Below are positions 22,483-28,651 of a stretch of 28,651 nucleotides of DNA, piece by piece (the stretch's first letter is position 1; each line of letters starts with the position of its first letter). The notes beneath the pieces were generated by a model, which was not told the DNA's origin, made no database searches, and saw nothing but the letters and a program-made list of their open reading frames with translations. Location: positions 1 through 28,651 of the forward strand of contig CAMCTC010000060.1 in NCBI GenBank assembly GCA_945878355.1. Direction: 5' to 3'. Both the position numbers and the translations under genes were made by a program. This DNA is from Bordetella parapertussis (GTDB taxonomy: Bacteria > Pseudomonadota > Gammaproteobacteria > Burkholderiales > Burkholderiaceae_C).

Positions 22483-23316
22483 TCAAAGTCTTGGCAGGCC
22501 AAACAGACGCTCGAAATTGCGGCTCGTGGCCTCGGCCACAACCGCCACCGGCAAGCACTTGACGCGCGCGAGTTCGGCCGCCACATGCGGCACCCAAGCC
22601 GGGGAGTTCGTCCGTCCGCGGTGCGGCACTGGCGCCAGGTAAGGGCTGTCGGTCTCGATCAAGCAGCGATCCAGCGGCACGAAAGCCGCCACCGCGCGAA
22701 GATCGCTGGCGGTCTTGAAGGTCAGGATGCCCGAGAACGAGATGAAAAAACCCATGTCCAGCGCTGCACGTGCGACCTCGGCGGTCTCGGTGAAGCAGTG
22801 GAAAACCCCTGTCAGACTGCCGGCCGCAGCCGACTGTGCATCGCGCAGCATGGTCAAGGTATCGACCGAGGCGCTGCGGGTGTGGATCACCAGTGGCTTG
22901 GCCACCGCTGCGGACACCGCGATGTGCACCGCAAAGCGCTCACGCTGCCAGGCCATGTCAGCGGGCGTGCGGCCGTTCAAGCGAAAGTAATCGAGCCCTG
23001 TCTCGCCGATCGCCACCACCTTGGGTTGAAGCGCCAGCGCTCTCAGTCGATCGAAGTCAGGCTCTTCAACGCCCTCATTGTCTGGATGCACACCGGCGGT
23101 GCACCAGAAATTGTCATGTGCCAGCGCCAGTCCGTGCACCACATCGAACTCCTCGAGCGTGGTGCAAATCACCAGCGCGCGGTCCACCAAGGCCTCGGCC
23201 ATGTCGGCGCGCAGTGAATCGATGCGGCCGCGCAACTCGGGAAAGCTCAGGTGGCAATGGGAGTCGACGTACATCGTGGTGGTCTCGGGGATACGGCGCG
23301 CTGTTCGCGCTGCCAT
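22483..23316 (-). CDS. TatD-family metal-dependent deoxyribonuclease/hydrolase (YcfH-like)
   Basis: The 277-residue TIM-barrel hydrolase has the metal motif DSHCHL (H20 and H22), GETGLDYF with a metal-bridging Glu, VIHTRSA, FHCFTE and ETDSPYLAP containing the final Asp. TatD proteins are 3'-5' DNases or related hydrolases in the cytoplasm. The position after holB matches E. coli ycfH. The ATG at 23316 directly follows the pilZ stop codon; an alternative ATG at 23274 (MYVDSHCH) would place the metal motif in the usual position close to the N-terminus and may be the true start. Confidence 0.93.
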   Translation of the reverse strand: MAARTARRIPETTTMYVDSHCHLSFPELRGRIDSLRADMAEALVDRALVICTTLEEFDVVHGLALAHDNFWCTAGVHPDNEGVEEPDFDRLRALALQPKVVAIGETGLDYFRLNGRTPADMAWQRERFAVHIAVSAAVAKPLVIHTRSASVDTLTMLRDAQSAAAGSLTGVFHCFTETAEVARAALDMGFFISFSGILTFKTASDLRAVAAFVPLDRCLIETDSPYLAPVPHRGRTNSPAWVPHVAAELARVKCLPVAVVAEATSRNFERLFGLPRL

Positions 23317-23700
23317 TCAGACCGTCTGGGTCGGTTTGGAGGAAGCGATTTGGGTGCCCAGTATCTGTTCGATCTTGAGCTTGAGTTGGCGCGACTTGTC
23401 GTCGACTGGGAATCGCACCCCCACGCCCTGGGTTCGCCCGCCCGATGCATTGGCAGGTGTGATCCAGGCCACTTTGCCTGCCATCGGGTAGCGCTGTGGG
23501 TCGTCGGGCAATGACAGCAGCAGGTAGATGTCGTCGCCTAGCCGGTGGGACCGATGGGTGGGAACGAACAAACCGCCCTCGCTGAACAAGGGGATGAAGG
23601 CCGCATAGAGCGCGCCCTTCTCTCGGAACACAAGTTGGATCACGCTGGGCCGCACCCCTTGCGACTCCATTGGATGGCTAGGCAGGCTGTTCTCGCTCAT
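23317..23700 (-). CDS. pilZ: Type IV pilus assembly protein PilZ
   Basis: The 127-residue single PilZ domain shows RPSVIQLVF, PLFSEGGLFVPT, GKVAWITP and QGVGVRF. The RxxxR c-di-GMP-binding motif at the domain start is missing, as in the original pilus PilZ, which does not bind c-di-GMP but partners PilB and FimX in Pseudomonas and Xanthomonas. The start codon overlaps the holB stop (ATGA), and the order holB-pilZ is conserved in proteobacteria. The frame upstream of 23700 belongs to the holB region and is not used. Confidence 0.92.
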   Translation of the reverse strand: MSENSLPSHPMESQGVRPSVIQLVFREKGALYAAFIPLFSEGGLFVPTHRSHRLGDDIYLLLSLPDDPQRYPMAGKVAWITPANASGGRTQGVGVRFPVDDKSRQLKLKIEQILGTQIASSKPTQTV

Positions 23701-24782
23701 CGTGCGGAGTTTAGCGAGGCGCCGCCGCTTGCGCGACCGCCAATGTGAGGTTGGCGTGGCCACAGCCCAGCCGCCTGGCTGACCAGGGATTCGATCAGCA
23801 AACCTGCATTCCAGGGGTGCTCGTCGTGCCGCGCCGCGCGCATCAGTTCGCGCTGCCAGGCCTTCAGCGCGGCAAGATCGGCGCCGGCCGGCAGCTGCTC
23901 GACCGCAAAGAACCGCGGGCTGCCGCCCGCCGCCAAGACCTGTACATCGTGGGCCAGTTTGAGCAGCAGGTCGATCACCCGCGGCAGCGCCCTGCCCGCC
24001 AACGACGATGCGTCGCCCGCTGCGATGCGCCCTGGCAGCTCGGACAGCAAACCCGGGCTCAAGCCCTCGGCTGCCCAGGCCAGTGCCTCCAGCGGGCTGC
24101 CGCCAGCGGCCATCAACAAATGCCCCGGATCGCTCATGCCTTGCGCCAACAGCCAGGCCAGCGCGACATCAGTGGCGGGCAGCTCCAGCCGCAGGCGTTG
24201 GCAGCGACTGCGCACGGTCGGCAGCAAGCGCTCGGGGTCTGCGCTGGTCAGCAGCAAGCGCAGCGTGCCGGGCGGCTCTTCCAGCGTCTTGAGCAGCGCG
24301 TTAGCCGCCGTGCTGTTGAGCGCGTCGGCAGGATGAACCAGCATCACCTTGCCACGGCCGCGGCCACTGGTCTGCTGAGCCCAGGCGATGGCTTGTCGAA
24401 CCTGTTCGACGCGGATCTCTCGGCTGGGTTTGGCATCGGCTTTGGTGAGCTTGCTGTCCTCATCCATCACCCAGCCCAGTTGAACCCGCAGCGCATCGGG
24501 CAGCACCAGCAACAGGTCGGGGTGGACCCGGGTGCCCACCAGGTGACAGCGGGCACAACGTCCACAGGGCTGCTGCGAGCGCACCGCAGCCGGGTCTTCG
24601 CACAGCGCAGTCTGGGCCAACAAGAGCCCGAGCTCGAGGTGGCCGCCGCCTGCCGGTCCATGGATCAGCAGCGCGTGGGCTTTGGCCAAGCTGGCGGCCT
24701 GGGCCAGCGCAGCCGCCAACCAAGGCAGCGGCAAGCTGCCGTCGCTGGCCACGCCTATCTGGCGCGCTAGGTTCTTGCTCAT
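23697..24782 (-). CDS. holB: DNA polymerase III subunit delta'
   Basis: The 361-residue clamp-loader subunit has a zinc module with C61, C73, C76 and C79 (CGRCARC), the AAA+ segment [29 protein letters not shown] and the SRC motif (TVRSRCQ). The P-loop is degenerate ([11 protein letters not shown]), as expected for delta', which does not hydrolyse ATP. ATG at 24782 overlaps the tmk stop as ATGA; a start nine bases earlier is possible but less favoured. The next gene, pilZ, overlaps its stop in the same way, so tmk-holB-pilZ form a coupled unit. Confidence 0.94.
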   Translation of the reverse strand: MSKNLARQIGVASDGSLPLPWLAAALAQAASLAKAHALLIHGPAGGGHLELGLLLAQTALCEDPAAVRSQQPCGRCARCHLVGTRVHPDLLLVLPDALRVQLGWVMDEDSKLTKADAKPSREIRVEQVRQAIAWAQQTSGRGRGKVMLVHPADALNSTAANALLKTLEEPPGTLRLLLTSADPERLLPTVRSRCQRLRLELPATDVALAWLLAQGMSDPGHLLMAAGGSPLEALAWAAEGLSPGLLSELPGRIAAGDASSLAGRALPRVIDLLLKLAHDVQVLAAGGSPRFFAVEQLPAGADLAALKAWQRELMRAARHDEHPWNAGLLIESLVSQAAGLWPRQPHIGGRASGGASLNSAR

Positions 24783-25420
24783 CCGGCCCAATCCTTCAGC
24801 CTGGCTTGCAAGGCCAGCAGCAAATCGGCCCAGACGGCTTCGCGGACTTGGTCAGCAACGATGCGGACGATGCGCTGCGGCGCGGCGCGGGCCCGCGCTG
24901 CGTAAGCGGCGCTGACGCGTTCGAAAAAAACCAAGTCCTCGCGTTCGAGCCTGTCAGCGGCACGGACCGCGGCGCGGCGCGCAGCGGCCACGGCCGCGGG
25001 CAAGTCGAACCACAGCGTCAGGTCGGGCTGCAGCAGCCCGGTCGGGACCTGCTGAACCCACTGTTCGAGTTGCGACAGCAAGCCGAGGTCGAAGCCGCGC
25101 CCACCGCCTTGGTAGGCGAAGGTGGCGTCAGTGAAACGGTCGCACAACACGACCTCGCCGCGCGCCAATGCCGGTGCGATCACCGCCCGCAAGTGGTCGC
25201 GGCGACCGGCAAACACCAGCAGCGCCTCGGTCAGCGCATCCATCTCGTGCTGCAGGAACAGCTCACGAAGGCTCTCTGCCAGCGCGGTGCCGCCGGGTTC
25301 ACGGGTGATCAGCACCACGCGGCCGCGGTCGCGCAGCCAGGTCGCAACGGCTTCGATGTGCGAGGATTTGCCTGCGCCGTCAATGCCCTCGAAGCTGATG
25401 AAGCGCCCAGGCAGGGTCAT
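24779..25420 (-). CDS. tmk: Thymidylate kinase
   Basis: The 213-residue kinase converts dTMP to dTDP with ATP. The P-loop is [11 protein letters not shown] (10-20), [16 protein letters not shown] holds the DR(Y/F) substrate motif, REPGGT (about 40-45) is the dTMP-contact loop and a LID region ([17 protein letters not shown]) follows. The length is normal. Its ATG overlaps the mltG stop (ATGA) and its stop overlaps holB. The order mltG-tmk-holB is the same as in E. coli. Confidence 0.96.
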   Translation of the reverse strand: MTLPGRFISFEGIDGAGKSSHIEAVATWLRDRGRVVLITREPGGTALAESLRELFLQHEMDALTEALLVFAGRRDHLRAVIAPALARGEVVLCDRFTDATFAYQGGGRGFDLGLLSQLEQWVQQVPTGLLQPDLTLWFDLPAAVAAARRAAVRAADRLEREDLVFFERVSAAYAARARAAPQRIVRIVADQVREAVWADLLLALQARLKDWAG

Positions 25421-26427
25421 GGCGTCGTCACGGGTTTTTTTCCGCGGATGTATTGGTTCACTGCCCGATTGTGCGCGGGCAAGTCATCGCTGAACACGCT
25501 GCTGCCATCGCCGCGTGCGACGAAGTACAGCGCCCGGGTGGTCTCGGGTTGAACCACCGCGCGAAGCGCAGCCAGCCCGGGCATCGAGATCGGCGTAGGC
25601 GGCAGTCCCAAACGCGTGTAGGTGTTGAAAGGCGTGTCGGTCAACAAGTCTCGCTTGTACAGCTTGCCATCGTAAGCCTCGCCCAGCCCATAGATCACGC
25701 TCGGGTCGGTCTGCAGCGGCATGCCGATGCGAAGGCGGTTGATGAACACGCCCGCGATCTTGCCGCGATCTGCCGCCAGACCGGTTTCCTTCTCGACGAT
25801 CGAGGCCAGTACCAGCGCCTGGTCGGCTGAGCTGATCGGCAAGTCTGCAGCACGCCCGGCCCAGACCGCTTCAAGCCGCTGGCGCTGCAACAGCGCCGCG
25901 CGTTTGAGCACGGTCAGGTCGCTGACACCTCGGCTGTAGACATAAGTGTCGGGGAAAAAGCGGCCCTCGGGCGACAGTCCGGGCTGGCCGATCGCGGCCA
26001 TCAACTGCGCCTCGGTCATGCTGGCGCTGAGCGGCTGGAGCCTGGTCGCCCGTGCGAGCTCGGCGCGAAACTGGCGGAAGGTCCAGCCCTCGATCAGACG
26101 CACCCGTTCGTAGGACTCGTCACCCTGCACCATCCGGGTCAGCAGGCTGCGCGGCGTGATGCCAGCCTCGACCTGGTAGCTGCCGGCACGGATGCGCCGG
26201 GCTTGGCCGCTCGCGCGAAACCACTGGTAGAGCAGCCAGGGGTCGGTCTGCACCCCGGCCCGGACCCATGCGTTGGCGATCTCGCGTGGCGGCGTGCCGG
26301 CTTCGATCGACAGCTCGACAGCCTGGCTCGCCAAAGGCAAATCGCGCGTCAGCCACCACCAGACGGTGCCGGCGGTGCCGGCGCAAGACAACAAGATCAA
26401 CAGAAAAACAGCGCGCAAGACTTTCAT
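25417..26427 (-). CDS. mltG: Endolytic murein transglycosylase MltG
   Basis: The 336-residue inner-membrane protein has one N-terminal membrane helix ([18 protein letters not shown]) and a periplasmic YceG domain. The catalytic region [14 protein letters not shown] (about 208-220) with the active Glu, followed by [24 protein letters not shown] (broken here at about residue 230), is close to the E. coli sequence. It cleaves nascent glycan strands and ends their elongation. ATG 26427 (MKVLRAVF) was chosen; MVG at 26436 is an equal alternative. It is divergent from ygfZ across 85 bases in which no clear promoter boxes were recognised. Confidence 0.95.
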   Translation of the reverse strand: MKVLRAVFLLILLSCAGTAGTVWWWLTRDLPLASQAVELSIEAGTPPREIANAWVRAGVQTDPWLLYQWFRASGQARRIRAGSYQVEAGITPRSLLTRMVQGDESYERVRLIEGWTFRQFRAELARATRLQPLSASMTEAQLMAAIGQPGLSPEGRFFPDTYVYSRGVSDLTVLKRAALLQRQRLEAVWAGRAADLPISSADQALVLASIVEKETGLAADRGKIAGVFINRLRIGMPLQTDPSVIYGLGEAYDGKLYKRDLLTDTPFNTYTRLGLPPTPISMPGLAALRAVVQPETTRALYFVARGDGSSVFSDDLPAHNRAVNQYIRGKKPVTTP

Positions 26428-26512
26428 GCCAACCATGCCGGACCGGGCTGACCGCGTGCGGCCAATGGCCGACACGCCAGTGCGTAAGAGGGGGCGTGAT
26501 GATAATCGGCGT

Positions 26513-27445
26513 ATGACCTCTACCGAATCCCTCTGCGGCGCGCTACAACTGACCGATTGGGGCCTGATCCGGGCCCAGGGCGCCGACGCCGCCAGCTTTC
26601 TGCACGGCCAACTGACACAGGACGTGGCGTCCCTGCCAGCAGGCCAGGCCAGGCTGGCGGGTTTTTGCTCGGCCAAGGGCCGGCTGCTGGCCAGCTTTGT
26701 GCTTTGGCGCGTCGACGATCAGACAATTTACCTGGCCTGCAGCGCCGACCTGCTCGCGCCAACCCTCAAGCGATTGACGATGTTCGTGATGCGCGCCAAG
26801 TGCAAGCTCAGCGACGCGTCGGCCGAGGTCTCGCTGTATGGCCTGGCAGGCGCCGAAGCACAGCGTTGGTCAGGGGCTGCGGCACCGGCAACGCCTTGGG
26901 GTGTCGCCGCGTTGGATATGGGCCAACTGGTTCGCCTGCCCGATGCCCAGGACCAGCCGAGGTTCATGCTCGCGTTGCCAGCCGAGGCCCCTGCCCCCGC
27001 GCTGCCGGTTCTGACGGCGGCAGCCTGGCAGTGGCTGGAGGTCCGCAGCGGCGTCGTCCGCATCAGCGCGGCGACTGTCGAGCATTTCGTGCCGCAGATG
27101 GTCAACCTCGAGTTGGTCGGGGGGGTGAATTTCCAGAAAGGCTGCTACCCGGGCCAGGAAGTGGTCGCGCGCAGCCAGTACCGCGGCACGCTCAAGCGCC
27201 GGGCGCAGGTGTTCGATTGCGCACAAGCGCTCAGCGCTGGTCAGGAGGTGTTCCACAGCGCTGACCCGGGCCAACCCGCGGGCCAAGTGGCGATGGCCGC
27301 GCCCTCACCTGAGGGTGGCTGGACCGCGCTGGTCGAGGTCAAGCTGGCAGCGTTGGAGTCCGGCAGTCTGCACGCAGGATCGGTCGAAGGCGCACCGCTG
27401 TTGGCCCGTGCCCTGCCCTACGCGCTGCCTACCGAGCAGGCCTGA
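26513..27445 (+). CDS. ygfZ: Folate-binding Fe-S cluster repair protein YgfZ
   Basis: The 310-residue protein is a GcvT-like tetrahydrofolate-binding protein that maintains some Fe-S enzymes such as MiaB. The signature KGCYPGQEVVAR has K209, G210 and Cys211, the residue required in the E. coli protein. The N-terminal domain carries FLHGQLTQDV and FCSAKGRLLASF, both typical. ATG 26513 gives the normal family length; an open frame back to 26273 overlaps mltG on the other strand and is not coding. It is followed by the DUF4936 gene 20 bases downstream, an order often seen in Burkholderiales. Confidence 0.95.
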   Translation: MTSTESLCGALQLTDWGLIRAQGADAASFLHGQLTQDVASLPAGQARLAGFCSAKGRLLASFVLWRVDDQTIYLACSADLLAPTLKRLTMFVMRAKCKLSDASAEVSLYGLAGAEAQRWSGAAAPATPWGVAALDMGQLVRLPDAQDQPRFMLALPAEAPAPALPVLTAAAWQWLEVRSGVVRISAATVEHFVPQMVNLELVGGVNFQKGCYPGQEVVARSQYRGTLKRRAQVFDCAQALSAGQEVFHSADPGQPAGQVAMAAPSPEGGWTALVEVKLAALESGSLHAGSVEGAPLLARALPYALPTEQA

Positions 27446-27465
27446 GTTCCGTCACGCTCAAGCGC

Positions 27466-27759
27466 ATGGCTGAACGCCTCTACGTCTACTACCGGGTCGA
27501 TCAGGCAGACTTCGTTGCGGTACGGGCTGCGGCGTTGAATCTGCAGTCGAGCTTGCGTCACGCCCATCCAGGTCTGCAGGCAGAGCTGATGCGACGCCCG
27601 GATCTGCGCGACGGGCAGATTACATTGATGGAGACCTACGCCCAGGCCGACGGGGTGGATGCAGCGCTGGCACAGGCTATCGAGGCGGCGGCGGTCGAGT
27701 CGCTGGCGCGCTGGCTGAAAGGCCCACGCCATTGCGAGCGCTTCGAGCCGCTCGAGTGA
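27466..27759 (+). CDS. DUF4936 family protein
   Basis: The 97-residue protein matches the betaproteobacterial DUF4936 family: LYVYYRVDQADFVAVRAAALNLQ at the start (about 22 residues, a ferredoxin-like strand-helix), MRRPDLRDGQITLMETY in the middle and an ending on PRHCERFEPL. There is no signal peptide or metal motif. Co-localisation with ygfZ suggests cotranscription, but no function is known. The start is ATG 27466. Confidence 0.85.
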   Translation: MAERLYVYYRVDQADFVAVRAAALNLQSSLRHAHPGLQAELMRRPDLRDGQITLMETYAQADGVDAALAQAIEAAAVESLARWLKGPRHCERFEPLE

Positions 27760-27765
27760 GTCCGG

Positions 27766-27796
27766 CCTCGGCGCCGAATTGCTCGGGCAGCCGAGG
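27766..27796. terminator. Weak inverted repeat between convergent genes
   Basis: CCTCGGC (27766-27772) and GCCGAGG (27790-27796) pair perfectly across a 17-base loop between the convergent DUF4936 and LigC-type genes. There is no T run, so intrinsic termination is doubtful. Confidence 0.25.
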
Positions 27797-27832
27797 TCTG
27801 GAACGGCCCGATTTGGCGCTGCTGCATCGCCA

Positions 27833-28651
27833 TCAAGCCAGCGCGAGCTGTATCTCCAGGTCGTGGAGTACCTGGTAGCAGGGCAGAACCTGGGCCACAC
27901 TCGCATTGGGCTCACGGCCCTCGCGGATCGCAGCAAAGAACTCACGGTCTTGCAACTCGATGCCGTTCATCGACAGCGCCACCTTCGAGACATCGATCTT
28001 CTCGTCTTTGGCCGTGAACAAGTCGTCGTAGCGCGCCAGGTAAGTGCCGGTGTCGCCGATGTAGCGAAAAAAGGTGCCCAGCGGGCCGTCGTTGTTGAAC
28101 GACAGGCTCAGCGTGCAGATCGCGCCGTTGGCTGCCTTCAACTGGATGCTCATGTCCATCGCGATGCCCAGCGCCGGATGGATCGGCCCTTGCACCGCGT
28201 TGGCGCGGACGATGGGCGAGCCACATTGGTAGGCGAACAAGTCCACGGTGTGCGCAGCGTGGTGCCACAGCAGGTGGTCGGTCCAGCTGCGTGCCTGTCC
28301 CAGCGCATTGATGTTGCTGCGGCGAAAGAAATAGGTCTGCACATCCAGCTGTTGGATGCTGAACTCGCCAGCCTTGATTTTTTGGTTCAACCACTGGTGG
28401 CTGGGATTGAAGCGCCGGGTGTGACCGGCCATCGCGACCAAGCCACTGCTCTTTTGCAGCGCAACCACTTGCTGCGCACCGGCCAGCGTGTCAGCCAGCG
28501 GAATCTCGCACTGCACATGCTTGCCGGCTTTCAGGCAGGCGATGGTTTGCGCCGCGTGCATCTGGGTCGGTGTGCACAGGATCACCGCGTCGACCTCGGG
28601 TCTGGCCAAGCTGTCGGCCAGATCGATGCTAGTGTGTGCGATGCCGTACTT
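27833..28651 (-). CDS. ligC: Gfo/Idh/MocA oxidoreductase, LigC/PmdC-type 4-carboxy-2-hydroxymuconate-6-semialdehyde dehydrogenase (5' end outside window)
   Basis: The frame is open to the window edge, so the N-terminal Rossmann GxGxxG (about 45 residues) is missing; 272 residues are visible. Family features are AVILCTPTQMHA, GKHVQCEIPLAD, the conserved GHTRRFNPSHQW, and HLLWHHAAHTVDLFAYQ. EIP takes the place of the EKP seen in most Gfo/Idh/MocA proteins and is typical of LigC/PmdC. These NADP-dependent enzymes oxidise the hemiacetal of 4-carboxy-2-hydroxymuconate semialdehyde to 2-pyrone-4,6-dicarboxylate in protocatechuate 4,5-cleavage. The call rests on remembered similarity to PmdC/LigC; the rest of the lig/pmd cluster would be expected to the right of the window. 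It converges with the DUF4936 gene. Confidence 0.85.
   Translation of the reverse strand, partial: KYGIAHTSIDLADSLARPEVDAVILCTPTQMHAAQTIACLKAGKHVQCEIPLADTLAGAQQVVALQKSSGLVAMAGHTRRFNPSHQWLNQKIKAGEFSIQQLDVQTYFFRRSNINALGQARSWTDHLLWHHAAHTVDLFAYQCGSPIVRANAVQGPIHPALGIAMDMSIQLKAANGAICTLSLSFNNDGPLGTFFRYIGDTGTYLARYDDLFTAKDEKIDVSKVALSMNGIELQDREFFAAIREGREPNASVAQVLPCYQVLHDLEIQLALA

Noticed and set aside
1..28651. tRNA, rRNA, CRISPR arrays, insertion sequences, toxin-antitoxin or defence genes
   Set aside because: Looked for throughout; no cloverleaf, regularly spaced repeat array, transposase or known defence domain was found. The NYN protein alone is not enough to call a defence system.

Overview
The window is about 28.7 kb of high-GC DNA with dense, overlapping bacterial genes. 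The gene content suggests a betaproteobacterium of the Burkholderiales, most likely a Comamonadaceae relative. Evidence for this is a Bug/TctC-family binding protein, tcuAB, the conserved block ygfZ | mltG-tmk-holB-pilZ-tatD-ankyrin protein, a DUF4936 gene and a LigC/PmdC-type dehydrogenase. The species assignment is inference. No tRNA, rRNA, insertion sequence, phage gene or CRISPR array was seen.

Region 1 (1-2868, plus strand) has the end of livF (branched-chain-type ABC transporter ATPase), a hairpin-rich spacer, and a long-chain-type acyl-CoA ligase. Region 2 (2881-9041, minus strand) is a tight five-gene run: cytochrome P450, a thiolase-like enzyme, tcuA (flavoprotein), tcuB (Fe-S/membrane oxidoreductase) and a TctC-type periplasmic binding protein. 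An AraC-family regulator is divergent from it at 9399-10343. The control region between them holds a perfect 16-bp palindrome and one copy of a hairpin repeat.

Region 3 (10511-15492, plus) contains an alpha/beta-hydrolase (lipase-like), an MBL-fold hydrolase, a second AraC-family regulator, and a NYN-domain protein with a LOTUS/OST-HTH-like domain whose start overlaps the regulator's stop. Region 4 (15656-19842, plus) is a compact beta-oxidation operon: SCP2-type thiolase, two single-hotdog MaoC-like proteins, an LCAD-like acyl-CoA dehydrogenase and an MFE-2-like short-chain dehydrogenase. Together with the ligase and P450 it could activate, oxidise and shorten a branched or cyclic carboxylic acid such as a steroid or terpenoid side chain. 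That substrate is inference.

Region 5 (19861-21820) is mixed: a conserved-looking hypothetical gene, an H-NS-like protein behind an AT-rich leader, a second, inverted copy of the hairpin repeat, and a small four-cysteine protein. Region 6 (21821-27759) is core: ankyrin protein, TatD nuclease, PilZ, DNA polymerase III delta', thymidylate kinase, MltG, divergent YgfZ and DUF4936. The right edge cuts a LigC/PmdC-type dehydrogenase of protocatechuate 4,5-cleavage.

The least conventional items are the P450/thiolase/tcuAB/tctC operon, a thiolase-like protein lacking a second catalytic cysteine at either known position, the regulator-coupled NYN-LOTUS protein, and the inverted repeat pair flanking about 12 kb.
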